In this document: in pieces, positions 25,901 through 34,690 of the stretch
Layout of the letters: every line of letters begins with the position of its first letter
How positions within the stretch are numbered: position 1 is the first letter of the stretch
From: Sphingobacteriia bacterium
GTDB taxonomy: Bacteria > Bacteroidota > Bacteroidia > Bacteroidales > UBA7960
Length of the DNA stretch: 64,000 nt
Direction: 5' to 3'
Assembly: GCA_011390575.1 (NCBI GenBank)
Contig: JAABSE010000003.1
Coordinates: 37,922 to 101,921, forward strand
Notes under the pieces: generated by a model
What the model saw: only the letters and a program-made list of their open reading frames with translations
What the model was told of the DNA's origin: nothing
Database searches by the model: none
Program-made: the position numbers and the translations under genes

Positions 25901-26868
25901 TCGGAATTCCTGATAAAGACCTTGCCTGCATATTTCAACCTTTTTTCCAACCGGAGACCCAGCAGGAGAGTATTTATGGTGGAACGGGACTGGGGCTTCC
26001 CATCAGCAAAAGCATTACCGAAGCCATGGGAGGAATCTTGTCTGTAACCAGCAAGCAAGGCGAAGGTACCATATTTGAAGTTTGCATCAAGAATGTGGCC
26101 ATATCACAGGATGAATTATGGATAGAAGAAGACACAAAAGCTTTTCATTCCTCTGTTTCTTTTGGACCGGCCAGTGTGCTTATTGCCGATGATAACAAGG
26201 AAAACCGACAACTGCTCATCGACCTGATAAATAATCCTTCCATCAGCATTCACCAGGCCGGCAGTGGTAAAGAAGCCGTAAAACTGGCAACAGAAATATT
26301 ACCGGATTTGATATTGATGGATCTGCGCATGCCGGAAATCAACGGTTATGAAGCCACCAAAATCATCAGAAACAACATCACCAGGAAAGACATAAAAATC
26401 ATTGGAATCTCTGCTTCTGTCAAGGTGCTGCCGCAGTATGAATCTCCCCTGGATATATTTGACGATTTTATCCCCAAGCCTCTTAACATACCTGAGTTCA
26501 TTGAACTTCTGAAAAAGTATCTTCCTTTTTCAGTGAGTGAAAACCAGGAAAACAAAGAAGTATTACTGGAAGAAAATCCGGAGTATTCCGATTATGACCG
26601 GAAAAAACTTGCAAAATTAGCTACCATATTGTCAAAAAAATATGTTACTTTACAGAAAGAAATTATCCGAAAGAATTTAATGGATGAGATTCAGGATTTT
26701 GGTTGTCAACTTTTGCAGGAGAGTAAAATATATCAATTTGACCCTTTGAGCAAATATGCCAATACCATTATTTCGCTGGCCGATCAGTTTGAGATTGAAA
26801 AACTTCGAAATACGCTGAGTCTTTTCCCGGATATTGTAAAAAAACTGAACATATACCTGGAGAACTGA
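22981..26868 (+). CDS. Hybrid sensor histidine kinase with ~6 PAS domains, one LOV-type without its cysteine
   Basis: 1295 residues, no transmembrane segment, so a cytoplasmic sensor. PAS domains run at roughly 30-155, 160-270, 275-395, 400-520, 525-650 and 655-770. The last has the LOV pattern (NEAFEKITGYKSAEILGQNARFMHG, NYTKTGKKYWNELYLAPV), but the photoactive Cys position of GxNCRF is Ala (residue 705). The kinase core follows: phosphoacceptor SHEIRTPLNAIIGFS (~820), N-box NLVSNAIKFT, GGTGLGLPIS. Then a receiver domain (LIADDNKENRQ, phospho-Asp in LMDLRMPE) and a ~110-residue helical C-terminus resembling Hpt-like tails but lacking an obvious His. The track start is TTG; ATG 22981 is used. 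It precedes a REC-kinase by 4 bases. Confidence 0.93.
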   Translation: MRHTSNHNTSEINANSQHSDSDLSEFSISTQQKNLCDQICMSLTNTDSTDQVYYLSPEGYLVLRSRKSNRFYQHPGNLHLLDLLHYENKEQSWNAFIKAASEGKISQTTHRLATKKTDYRWYDVLFTPVVIDGKVLRIIAFVTDIHDEKIKNDENRYMAELLNLVGQAIIVTDLQGKIAFANQTSRTLYGWSPEEMAGKDYSILFPENHSINTQEISDALNRARSWQGELFLKHRTGKIVPVLSSSSPLHDSEGEVNGIVSISGDISHTKRIENALSLSEKKYRRMFLLSPQPMMIYDRDTFRFLEVNEAALEKYGYTKEEFLEMRLKDICLEGEHPCSEAKSVKDSNSRVFSSYRHIKKNGELMHVEIISQNIIHQGRSANHILINDITEQKEAAQAIAEWKQRYEKVTAASGQVAYEYNITQNQLIWGGSVRSVLGYSDQELNGNTSVWRSLIHPEDLPMALKLQKEALKNKSRKIAQYRIKHKDGHFIFLQETGILMEHAREEDQIMIGMIQDVTESKKSAEALRESMARFNATFNSAFQFIGLLDTTGNIHEANNTFKKFLNKSTEEVIGKYICQVLGDNERPQLTKIIRKAVRAAARGEFTRHELNLKHFSDKNTFIDFSLSPIKHDDGTIGMLVFEGRDITQLREKEEMARIMERAFNKSTNGVAIADARLPDLPLIMVNEAFEKITGYKSAEILGQNARFMHGGKSDQPNLEIVRNAVRKGIECRTEVINYTKTGKKYWNELYLAPVKDDMGKVTHFLGIHNDITQRKKAQEELESYRASLEEMVKDRTEELKGAYEKAEAANKAKSTFLANMSHEIRTPLNAIIGFSEILMTSVEDKKQNSQLRSIRNSGRNLLNIINEILDLSKIEAGKMAIKKEPVNLKTIIADLENIYSEKAGEKNIVFFTEKQKNIPPSLLLDPVRLQQVLVNLVSNAIKFTHKGHIILSIDTKNRKKDTLDLVFRVEDSGIGIPDKDLACIFQPFFQPETQQESIYGGTGLGLPISKSITEAMGGILSVTSKQGEGTIFEVCIKNVAISQDELWIEEDTKAFHSSVSFGPASVLIADDNKENRQLLIDLINNPSISIHQAGSGKEAVKLATEILPDLILMDLRMPEINGYEATKIIRNNITRKDIKIIGISASVKVLPQYESPLDIFDDFIPKPLNIPEFIELLKKYLPFSVSENQENKEVLLEENPEYSDYDRKKLAKLATILSKKYVTLQKEIIRKNLMDEIQDFGCQLLQESKIYQFDPLSKYANTIISLADQFEIEKLRNTLSLFPDIVKKLNIYLEN

Positions 26869-26872
26869 CCCC

Positions 26873-28012
26873 ATGCCTGATAAGACTGAACCATTCAAAA
26901 TATTGGCAGTTGATGATAACCCCACAAATATTAAGGTAATAGGTAGCATTTTGCGTGATGCGGGATACCGGATTGGGTTTGCCATGAACGGACGTGAAGC
27001 CCTGGAAATATTAATGGAAAACGCAGATTATGATCTGGTACTCATGGATATCAACATGCCGGAGATTGATGGTTTTGAAGCATTGGAGCTCCTGCAGCAA
27101 TGTGATGAATGCAGGCTAATCCCGGTAATAATGCTTACTGCTTTCAACAACGTGGAAAATATAGTGCGGTGTTTTGACCTGGGTGCTGTGGATTATATAA
27201 CCAAACCATTTCATTCAAAGGAATTGCTGAGCAGAGTCAATACACAGCTGCAATTAAAACACAAAACCGACCAGTTGCAACAATATGCTAGAGAGCTTGA
27301 AGCGACCAACGCTACCAAGGATAAGTTTTTCTCTATAATATCTCATGATCTGCGCAATCCTATTGGCTCACTGCAGATAATCAGCAAAATGCTCAGAGCC
27401 AGCATTGAGAAAGATGACAAAACACAAATCAATGAACTGCTGGAGGTGCTGGAAACAACCATCGGAATGGGTTCTAAACTTCTCGAAAATCTGCTGCAAT
27501 GGGCACGTTCTCAAACAGGCAGGTTAAATGTCAGACTTATGGAATTGCAGCTTGCAGCCCTGGCAGAGGAAGTACTGGAACTAATCGAAGCGCAGGCAAT
27601 GGGGAAAAATATCAGTTTTTCTAATTTAGTACCTGAAGAACAGGTTGTTTATGCCGACAGAGACCTGTTGAAAACCATATTAAGAAACCTGCTGAGCAAC
27701 GCTGTAAAATACTGCAACCCCAACGAAGGCAAGATAATCATCACAACCGAAAAAGATCAGGAAAACGTCCGTATCAATGTTAGTGACAACGGCATTGGAA
27801 TGGACTTGCCAACCCAGTCAAAATTATTCCAAATTGAGGGTAACATCACTTCCATGCCTGGAACACAGGGTGAAGAGGGAACAGGTCTGGGACTCATACT
27901 TTGCAAGGAGTTTGCGGAAAAAATGGGAGGAACCGTTTCTGTTTTAAGCAAACCGGGAAAAGGAAGCACATTTACGCTCAGCCTGCCCGAAACAGATGAA
28001 GCATCCCGGTAA
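26873..28012 (+). CDS. Response-regulator/histidine-kinase fusion (REC-HisKA-HATPase)
   Basis: 379 residues: an N-terminal receiver (LAVDDNPTNIKVIG, phospho-Asp in LMDINMPEIDG, KPFHSKELL), a linker coiled coil, HisKA SHDLRNPIGSL, N-box LRNLLSNAVKYCNP, and ATP-lid motifs DNGIGMD and GTGLGLILCKEF. All key residues are present. The 4-base gap to the preceding hybrid kinase argues for co-translation and a phosphorelay in which this receiver takes phosphate from the large sensor. No output DNA-binding domain is encoded in the locus. Confidence 0.93.
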   Translation: MPDKTEPFKILAVDDNPTNIKVIGSILRDAGYRIGFAMNGREALEILMENADYDLVLMDINMPEIDGFEALELLQQCDECRLIPVIMLTAFNNVENIVRCFDLGAVDYITKPFHSKELLSRVNTQLQLKHKTDQLQQYARELEATNATKDKFFSIISHDLRNPIGSLQIISKMLRASIEKDDKTQINELLEVLETTIGMGSKLLENLLQWARSQTGRLNVRLMELQLAALAEEVLELIEAQAMGKNISFSNLVPEEQVVYADRDLLKTILRNLLSNAVKYCNPNEGKIIITTEKDQENVRINVSDNGIGMDLPTQSKLFQIEGNITSMPGTQGEEGTGLGLILCKEFAEKMGGTVSVLSKPGKGSTFTLSLPETDEASR

Positions 28013-28093
28013 TCTCATTTCAACTTTACCTAATCGTTTAACAATGTCTGAGGTTTTGCAGATACAGAACTACTGCTTTCCATCATCTGTATG

Positions 28094-29092
28094 TCAGATA
28101 TAACCGTTTTCCCTGAACCAATTCATTGCTTTTTTAATGGTTTTTTCGGTATTCGCCGGCTGCAGATTTAATTCTTTAACCGCTTTGGTATTGTCGAAGT
28201 AGTTATCGAGGCAAAGCAGGCGTTGTTGCGTGCTGTTAAAGGGCATGGATTTTCCTGCAATCTTTTCAATGAGGTCAAAGAAAAATGCTGTACTTCTGAG
28301 CAGCAACTCAGGCAACGGGATAATGAATTTTCTTTTTCCTGCAATCTGCGAAAGGATTTTAAAAAACTGCCTGTAGGTCATATTCTCTCCTGTAAGCAAC
28401 CAAACATCTCCCTTTTTTCCAGCTGTAAGAGCACTCACCACTGCCTGTGCCGCCAGTTCTGCATCTACAAAGCTCTTTCCGCCGGGCGGGCAAAAAACAA
28501 TCCGGTTCTTCAATACATACAGCATCAACTGCCCGCTGGAGGGCTTGGCATCGCGGGGCCCGATAAGAAAGCCGGGAGCTACCACAACGGCAGGAAAATC
28601 ATACTTTTTCACGTAACCCAATACTTCCTGCTGAGCAAGGTATTTGCTGTAAGCATACCCCGATTTTTTGAGCCAGGGCATGAATCCACTATCTTCTGTG
28701 CCGGGATTTTCGAGCGTTCCATTGGTGAAACTATTGGGAGTACTTACAAATACAAATCGCCTGATTCCCTTTGCTCTTGCAACCTGAAGCAACAAACGCG
28801 TACTTTTGATATTGGCAGCTTCATAGTGCTTCAGTTCTGACGGATACTGCGCCGTACGACCAGCACAATGAATGACATATTCTGCACCCTCCAGGGCTTG
28901 TTCCAAATCAGGCTTTCGTGTAATCTCTCCTTCGAAAAGCTCATAATCCAATCCTTCCAGCGATCGCAACAATGCTCCTTTTCGAACCATCGCCCGGGCC
29001 CGGTAGCGGCCATCCTGCCCGATAGCACAAATAACACTGGCCCCAAAAAGGCCATTAGCGCCGGTAACCAACACTATGGACTTTTTTTGCAT
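28094..29092 (-). CDS. NAD(P)-dependent epimerase/dehydratase-family protein (extended SDR)
   Basis: 332 residues with Rossmann motif VLVTGANGLFGASV, VIHCAGRTAQYP, the catalytic-type YAYSKYLAQQEVL (YxxxK) and a substrate domain. The arrangement resembles 3-beta-hydroxysteroid dehydrogenase/dihydroflavonol reductase-like SDRs. Substrate unknown. The longer start at 29122 overlaps the neighbouring SDR stop by 23 bases; ATG 29092 (MQKKSIVLVTGANG) starts 7 bases after that stop and fits family length. Second gene of a two-gene unit. Confidence 0.85.
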   Translation of the reverse strand: MQKKSIVLVTGANGLFGASVICAIGQDGRYRARAMVRKGALLRSLEGLDYELFEGEITRKPDLEQALEGAEYVIHCAGRTAQYPSELKHYEAANIKSTRLLLQVARAKGIRRFVFVSTPNSFTNGTLENPGTEDSGFMPWLKKSGYAYSKYLAQQEVLGYVKKYDFPAVVVAPGFLIGPRDAKPSSGQLMLYVLKNRIVFCPPGGKSFVDAELAAQAVVSALTAGKKGDVWLLTGENMTYRQFFKILSQIAGKRKFIIPLPELLLRSTAFFFDLIEKIAGKSMPFNSTQQRLLCLDNYFDNTKAVKELNLQPANTEKTIKKAMNWFRENGYI

Positions 29093-29099
29093 ATTTGCG

Positions 29100-29957
29100 T
29101 CAGGGTCCTGCATTTTCTTCATCCACTACATCCTTTCCAATGGTTTCTCTGGCAGCAAAAAAAGTTTTGCCATCTGCCATCTTCATATCTTTACGCAAAT
29201 AAGCCAATATCCAGCCATCCGGAACAATTCGGGTAATCAACCAAACCAACTTATTCATCAACCCGGGTATGATCATGGGATGCTGTTTCAGCAATCGCCT
29301 GATGCAGATTTCAGCCGTATGTTCGACCGATAAAATGGTGGCTTTTGTAATACCGTCGGCTTTCCGGATTCTTTGGCTAACCTCCGGATTGGTAACCATA
29401 CCCCCCGGATGAACCACACCTACAAACACATTGCTTCCTTTTAATTCGGCATACAACCCCCTGGAAAAAGAATAGATAAAAGATTTGGAGGCTGGATACA
29501 CACTCTTGTAAGGCATGGGCAAAAAGGCAGCAAGGCTGGATATATTCAGCACGTATGCCTGTTTTTGTTTTTGCAAAAGGGGTAAAAGCGCATGAGTCAG
29601 CAATACCACACTACGGATATTCAACGAAAGGATTTGGTCTGTTTGGTCCACCGTAAGTTCATCGAAAGCTTTGGTACAGCCCATGCCCGCATTGTTAATA
29701 AGAATCTGCAGAGAAAAATTCTGTTTTACCCAAAACACCAGTCGTTCCAGTTCTTTTTTTTGGGTCAGGTCACATTCATAATACCGGGCATCTATATTTG
29801 TTTCGGCTTGAATCTCGCGGGCTTTTTGCTCCAGATTCTCTCCCGGCAATGATACCATAATCAAATGATAACCGCGTCTGGCAAGTGATTGTGCCAACAT
29901 ATATCCTAAACCCTTACTAGCCCCGGTTATCAGTGCATAATTGGGATGGCTGTTCAT
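29100..29957 (-). CDS. Short-chain dehydrogenase/reductase
   Basis: 285 residues with TGASKGLGYMLAQSLARRG (TGxxxGxG), LINNAGMG, the catalytic Ser in LNISSLAAFLPMP and YPASKSFIYSFSRGL (YxxxK), so the classical SDR triad is present. Carries a C-terminal extension rich in hydrophobic and basic residues. Operon partner of the downstream extended SDR. Substrate unknown; lipid or fatty-acyl reductases have similar architecture. Confidence 0.88.
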   Translation of the reverse strand: MNSHPNYALITGASKGLGYMLAQSLARRGYHLIMVSLPGENLEQKAREIQAETNIDARYYECDLTQKKELERLVFWVKQNFSLQILINNAGMGCTKAFDELTVDQTDQILSLNIRSVVLLTHALLPLLQKQKQAYVLNISSLAAFLPMPYKSVYPASKSFIYSFSRGLYAELKGSNVFVGVVHPGGMVTNPEVSQRIRKADGITKATILSVEHTAEICIRRLLKQHPMIIPGLMNKLVWLITRIVPDGWILAYLRKDMKMADGKTFFAARETIGKDVVDEENAGP

Positions 29958-30029
29958 CTGTTCGGTTCTGGTTGTGTTTGTCTGCTTTTTTTACTGTGCA
30001 AAATATACATAAAACCCACCCGGTATGCC

Positions 30030-32222
30030 TTAACGCTGACTAAGGCTTTCCAGCAATTTCAAAGCATCTTCCTGATTTTTGATTACGAATCGTGCGGCTG
30101 TTTTCAACATACCTACTTTAAGGGTCCATGCATGCTCAGGCAAAGCATAAAAAAGCATCTCATCAGACCATCCTGCACCCATTGCCATCACAAAATCATA
30201 CTTTTTGCGCGACACCCAGTGCATCGCCAGCTCCCCTTTGTTGATTCCCGAGTTGCTGACTTCAATCACCTTCTTACCCGGCATTACCTGTACCCCAATG
30301 TTGGTAGTCATAGAAAGAAGGTGGTCGCTTACTTCCCTGGAGAGAACAGAAGATTGCTCAATATCGGCTTTGTGGTAGTGCCAGGAAATGGAGTAATCTC
30401 TTTCCACAATGAATGAGCCGGGCAGTCGGTCGGTATACAGTTCCAAAACAGGCAACACTTCTTCTTTCCAGCTGTTGGACAGAGGCTTAAAAAGTTTCCA
30501 GTTGCGGGCCGAGGATTCACGAATCCAGGTACCATGCTCGGCAGTGAGATTCACCGGAGTATCTCCCAGCCAGGCATCCAGATCGTCGCGACCACGACCA
30601 CTGATAATAACAATATCTGTGTCGTCTGTTTTGTTGAGATTTTCAAGAAGTTTTAACAATGCTTTGCCGGGTTTTGCTTTGTCGGGATTGCTGGTGGCAG
30701 GCACCAGGGTACCGTCATAATTTACAATAACAATACGGTTTTTCGATGTTTTATAGTTGTCCAGCAGTTCATTGGTGCGCTCCTCGTTCAGACGCTTAGT
30801 CTGTGAAGTAAAACTGGAGGCCCTGCTGATATCCAGCAAACTATCCACATAGTCATTGGCCCAGCGGGTTACATTGTACCTTTTGAGCCTCTTCTGCATC
30901 AGCTTATTGCGCCTAATCTGCTCCTCTTCGGGAATACTGAGTGCTTCTGCGATACCATCTGCAATCTCTTCAATATTGTTAGGATTAATAATGATGGTTT
31001 CACTCAATTCTTTGGCAGCACCCGTAAACTCACTCAATATCAAGACTCCCTTCTGGTCGGTGAGGGACGCAATATACTCCTTGGCGACAAGGTTCATCCC
31101 GTCGCGCAGGGGCGTAATGAGAGAGACGGCACTCATCCTGTACTGAGCAATGAGCTCTTTGTGGGGCAATGAGGTGTATTGGTAAATAATGGGAGTCCAG
31201 TTTACTTTTCCGTAATCACCATTGATTTTCCCCACCAGTTCATCCAGTCTTCTTTTTATTTTCTGGTAAGAAGTTACGCCCGTCCTTGACGGGACAACTA
31301 TCATATTCAGAAATACTTTTCCATGCCACTCGGGATGTTTTTTCAGAAACAACTCAAACCCCTCCAGGCGGTTGACAATCCCTTTGGAGTAATCGAGCCG
31401 GTCAACAGAAAGGACGATTTTGGGCTCATCGGGACCGGGTTTTTCGGAAGGGAATGGAGAAACATCCATCTGATTGAATTTGTTGTACTCAATACCCATG
31501 GGAAAGGAACCTACTTTCACCATCCGGTCGGGCAGGTCAATGGTTCCCATATGGTTCTCCTTTCCAAGTATACGCAGCACCGAACGAAGGAAATACTGAG
31601 CATAATCATAGGTATGAAAGCCGATAAGATCTGAACCCAATAACCCTTCCAGGATAGCATTGCGGCTTTCTTTGGGAAACATGCGGTACATCTCAAAAGA
31701 AGGGAACGGGATATGCAGGAAGAACCCAATGGGGTTTTTTACTTTTTCGCGCAACATGCCTGGCAACAAAAACAGGTGATAATCGTGCACCCAGATGATA
31801 TCGTTGGGCTGGAGTACTTTCAGGATCTCGTCACAGAAGATCCGGTTCACCTTCTGGTATTCAGACCAAAATTCATTGTCAAAACTGGCATAATTGGGAA
31901 AATAATGAAACAGCGGCCAGATGGTTTTATTGCAAAAACCAAGGTAGACTTTATCCATGAGCTTTTGAGAGAGGAAAACCGGTGAAGCATTGTAATCTTT
32001 TTGTACGGTATCTCTAACATAATCCTCATCCTCTTTCTCAATGGTCATCCCGGGCCAGCCCATCCAGATATATTCATCAACTTCTTCTTCTGATTTTCCT
32101 AATCCTTCCAGAAAATCAGAAAGTCCGGACACCAGGCCTCCGGCACTCTTCTCAAAAACAAATTTCCCACCCTCTTTTTTCAGGGATACGGGTAAACGAT
32201 TGGATACTATCAGCAGTCTCAT
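30030..32222 (-). CDS. otsA: Trehalose-6-phosphate synthase (OtsA) fused to a degenerate trehalose-phosphatase domain
   Basis: 730 residues. The first ~475 are OtsA (GT20): VSNRLPVSLKK, GGLVSGLS, VHDYHLFLLPGMLR, HIPFPSFEMYRMFP, DRLDYSKGI, LRDGMNLVAKEYIA. It makes trehalose-6-phosphate from UDP-glucose (or another NDP-glucose) and glucose-6-phosphate. The C-terminal domain (~490-730) has the HAD trehalose-phosphatase layout. However, motif I is NYDGTL with Asn501 in place of the nucleophile Asp, and motif IV reads GAGWSDE (682-688) where GDDxTDE is expected. Catalysis there is therefore unlikely. Start: ATG 32222 (MRLLIVSNRLP); the track adds 21 residues. Third gene of the trehalose operon. 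Confidence 0.95.
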   Translation of the reverse strand: MRLLIVSNRLPVSLKKEGGKFVFEKSAGGLVSGLSDFLEGLGKSEEEVDEYIWMGWPGMTIEKEDEDYVRDTVQKDYNASPVFLSQKLMDKVYLGFCNKTIWPLFHYFPNYASFDNEFWSEYQKVNRIFCDEILKVLQPNDIIWVHDYHLFLLPGMLREKVKNPIGFFLHIPFPSFEMYRMFPKESRNAILEGLLGSDLIGFHTYDYAQYFLRSVLRILGKENHMGTIDLPDRMVKVGSFPMGIEYNKFNQMDVSPFPSEKPGPDEPKIVLSVDRLDYSKGIVNRLEGFELFLKKHPEWHGKVFLNMIVVPSRTGVTSYQKIKRRLDELVGKINGDYGKVNWTPIIYQYTSLPHKELIAQYRMSAVSLITPLRDGMNLVAKEYIASLTDQKGVLILSEFTGAAKELSETIIINPNNIEEIADGIAEALSIPEEEQIRRNKLMQKRLKRYNVTRWANDYVDSLLDISRASSFTSQTKRLNEERTNELLDNYKTSKNRIVIVNYDGTLVPATSNPDKAKPGKALLKLLENLNKTDDTDIVIISGRGRDDLDAWLGDTPVNLTAEHGTWIRESSARNWKLFKPLSNSWKEEVLPVLELYTDRLPGSFIVERDYSISWHYHKADIEQSSVLSREVSDHLLSMTTNIGVQVMPGKKVIEVSNSGINKGELAMHWVSRKKYDFVMAMGAGWSDEMLFYALPEHAWTLKVGMLKTAARFVIKNQEDALKLLESLSQR

Positions 32223-32235
32223 CTTTTTCCTCGGT

Positions 32236-34659
32236 TTATAGTTTAAATACTTTTTTATCGTTGGTTTCAAAATGGTGGGTTTCACCTTTCACCCCAATGG
32301 TAACAGGGTTTGCCCAACCTTTGTCAAAGGTAATGGTCAGTTTCTCATGATTAATTTCCAGCTTCATCCAGTGCCCCCGGTATCGCAGGTGAAAATTCAT
32401 TTGCTCAATATCGTCAGGCAATCTGGGATTGAACCATAACACATCATCTCTTATTTCCAGGCCTGTATAGCATCTTTGAATGATATCAAGGGTGCCTGCC
32501 ATCGCCCCCAGGTGAATACCTTCATGGGTTGTGCCTCCCTGAACATCTTTAAAGTCGCTCATGAGCGCTTTCCTGAATCGTTTCCAGGATTCGTCGCGTC
32601 GCGAACGGGCATAAACCCATGCATGAATAACCTGGCTGAGGGTGGAGCCATGTGCCGTGCGCTTGCGATAATATTCGATATTGTCAGGAATATCGTTTGC
32701 CTCAAAAGCATATCCCAGCCTTGTAAAAATTGCCTGTAGTTCTTCACTGGAAAACAGGTAAAACAGCATCAATACATCAGCTTGTTTGCTGGCTTTATAA
32801 TCATTGCATGATTTGCCTTCTGCTTCAAGGATGCGGTCAAGGCGTAAAGAATGCCCGTGTTTCTCATGATAATACTCCCAGTCAAGCTCCTTCAGTTTTT
32901 CATATCCCTCGAATTGCATGATGATATTATCCTTGAACGGGACATACATTTTAGTTGCTATATCTTCCCATCTTTCCAAATCCTTCCGGGTGTACCCAAT
33001 TGTTTTTTCCAGGTTTTCGCAGCAATTATCATCCAGCAACTGCAACAATTCAAGTGCATGCTTTATAACCCACACCACCATAACATTGGTATAGGCGTTA
33101 TTGTTGAGACCCGGTTCATCTTCTGCAGCATCAGGATAATGGGTGTGATACTCATCAGGCCCCATTACTTTGCGGATTTCATACCGTTGGGTACTTTCAT
33201 TGTATTCTGCTTTGCTTGACCAGAACAGGGCTGTGGAAAGAATGATTTCTGCGCCATGAGAAAGCAGAAAGTCCATATCGCCGGTACTCTGGTAGTAATG
33301 CCAAACGTTGAAAGCCACCGCAACATTGATATGATACTGAAGGTGCGAAACATCGGGTAGCCAGCGACCTGATTTGGGGTTGAGATGAATTTTCTGGGTT
33401 TCCTCCCTGCCGTTGCTTCCGCTTTGCCATGGAAACATTGCACCCCTGTAACCGGCTTCTGCAGATGCCTGCCGGGCTTCGGGCAAACGACGGTAACGAT
33501 ACATGAGCAGAGAGCGCGATAACTGGGGATGATGCAAATCAATAAAAGGCTGAATGTAAAGCTCGTCCCAGAAAATATGACCCCGGTAAGCTTCGCCATG
33601 CCAGCCCCGGGCGGGAATGCCAATATCAACATCAATACTGTTATTGGAAACCGTCTGATACAAATGCATGATGTGCAAGCGGGTCACCAGCTGATCTGTT
33701 TTCTCAGGGGTTACAAGCTCAATGTCGTTATACTGCCAGATTTGCTCCCATACGGTACGGTGCTTTTCTTCCAGAACCGCAAATCTTCCCACCCGATCAA
33801 TTAGGGTTTTGGCTTCCGTTAAGGGATCAGCAATGGCCATATCGCGGGAAGTGAAAAAGGCAGTGATTTTTTCCACGGTAATACTTTTCCCTTTTTCACA
33901 AGAAACGGTATAATCTCCTGCCACCAGGTTATCTTCTTCAAACCTGGATTGGGATAATTCAAGGCTCTCTTCTTTTTCATCAAAGAAGTGGGTGCGGGCA
34001 GCCTGAGCCACCAGCACATTGGATTGCTTGCTGTGGCTTAGTAAAAACACGCTGTTATCGTTAAAATGACCGGCTGTCAGCACCTCAATGTGATCCTGGT
34101 TCAAATCGCTGTACCTTTCCACATTGTTGTTGATAATATGGCCATCAATACCTGAACGTATGTGCAATTTCCCGGACCAGTTTTCCGGTGTTATTTTCCA
34201 CTGGATGGCTGCAGCATGTTTATTATCCATGCTTACCAGCCGCCGGCTGACAATGGAGGTTTCCCTGCCCTGCTTGTCCCTGAAAGTCATCCGGCGCTCC
34301 AGAATGGCTTCCTGCATTTTCAGGTAAGTTTCAAAGTTCAATACCTCCACGCTGTCCATATCAAACCAGTCTCCATCTTCAATCTTATAAGTGAGATACA
34401 GCCAGTTTGGCCAGTTAACCAGGTCTTCATTTTCAATCATCTTATCCTGCACCTTCGATTCCATACGGTTGTAACCGCCGGCAAGGTAGGTGCCCGGATA
34501 ATTCCAGTCTTTCCCTGTGCCATTTCCCTTGAATTTATTTCGTTCCATTTCAAGGGCAGCACGGGTGGCAAAATATCCATTGCCCAGGGTGCACAAGGCT
34601 TCCTGCAATGGATGTTCTTTGGAATCAAATTCTTTATAGTGTACAGTCCAGCTCGACAT
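32236..34659 (-). CDS. Glycoside hydrolase family 65 phosphorylase (trehalose phosphorylase type)
   Basis: Inverting disaccharide phosphorylase releasing beta-glucose-1-phosphate. 807 residues; the N-terminal beta-sandwich is followed by the (alpha/alpha)6 barrel with the catalytic acid in VMGPDEYHTHYPDAAEDEPG, LYIQPFIDLHHPQLSRSLLM and the GAMFPWQSGSNGRE loop. Specificity (trehalose, trehalose-6-phosphate, maltose, kojibiose) is not readable directly; the operon context points to trehalose. Lies between the bPGM-phosphatase fusion (31 bases upstream) and otsA (13 bases downstream). Confidence 0.93.
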   Translation of the reverse strand: MSSWTVHYKEFDSKEHPLQEALCTLGNGYFATRAALEMERNKFKGNGTGKDWNYPGTYLAGGYNRMESKVQDKMIENEDLVNWPNWLYLTYKIEDGDWFDMDSVEVLNFETYLKMQEAILERRMTFRDKQGRETSIVSRRLVSMDNKHAAAIQWKITPENWSGKLHIRSGIDGHIINNNVERYSDLNQDHIEVLTAGHFNDNSVFLLSHSKQSNVLVAQAARTHFFDEKEESLELSQSRFEEDNLVAGDYTVSCEKGKSITVEKITAFFTSRDMAIADPLTEAKTLIDRVGRFAVLEEKHRTVWEQIWQYNDIELVTPEKTDQLVTRLHIMHLYQTVSNNSIDVDIGIPARGWHGEAYRGHIFWDELYIQPFIDLHHPQLSRSLLMYRYRRLPEARQASAEAGYRGAMFPWQSGSNGREETQKIHLNPKSGRWLPDVSHLQYHINVAVAFNVWHYYQSTGDMDFLLSHGAEIILSTALFWSSKAEYNESTQRYEIRKVMGPDEYHTHYPDAAEDEPGLNNNAYTNVMVVWVIKHALELLQLLDDNCCENLEKTIGYTRKDLERWEDIATKMYVPFKDNIIMQFEGYEKLKELDWEYYHEKHGHSLRLDRILEAEGKSCNDYKASKQADVLMLFYLFSSEELQAIFTRLGYAFEANDIPDNIEYYRKRTAHGSTLSQVIHAWVYARSRRDESWKRFRKALMSDFKDVQGGTTHEGIHLGAMAGTLDIIQRCYTGLEIRDDVLWFNPRLPDDIEQMNFHLRYRGHWMKLEINHEKLTITFDKGWANPVTIGVKGETHHFETNDKKVFKL

Positions 34660-34690
34660 ATTTTCTTACATTAGGATTTACGGTTCAACA

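Noticed and set aside
30409-31146. Antisense ORFs in the trehalose synthase gene
   Set aside because: Ser/Arg/Pro-rich shadow frames of a clear GT20 gene.
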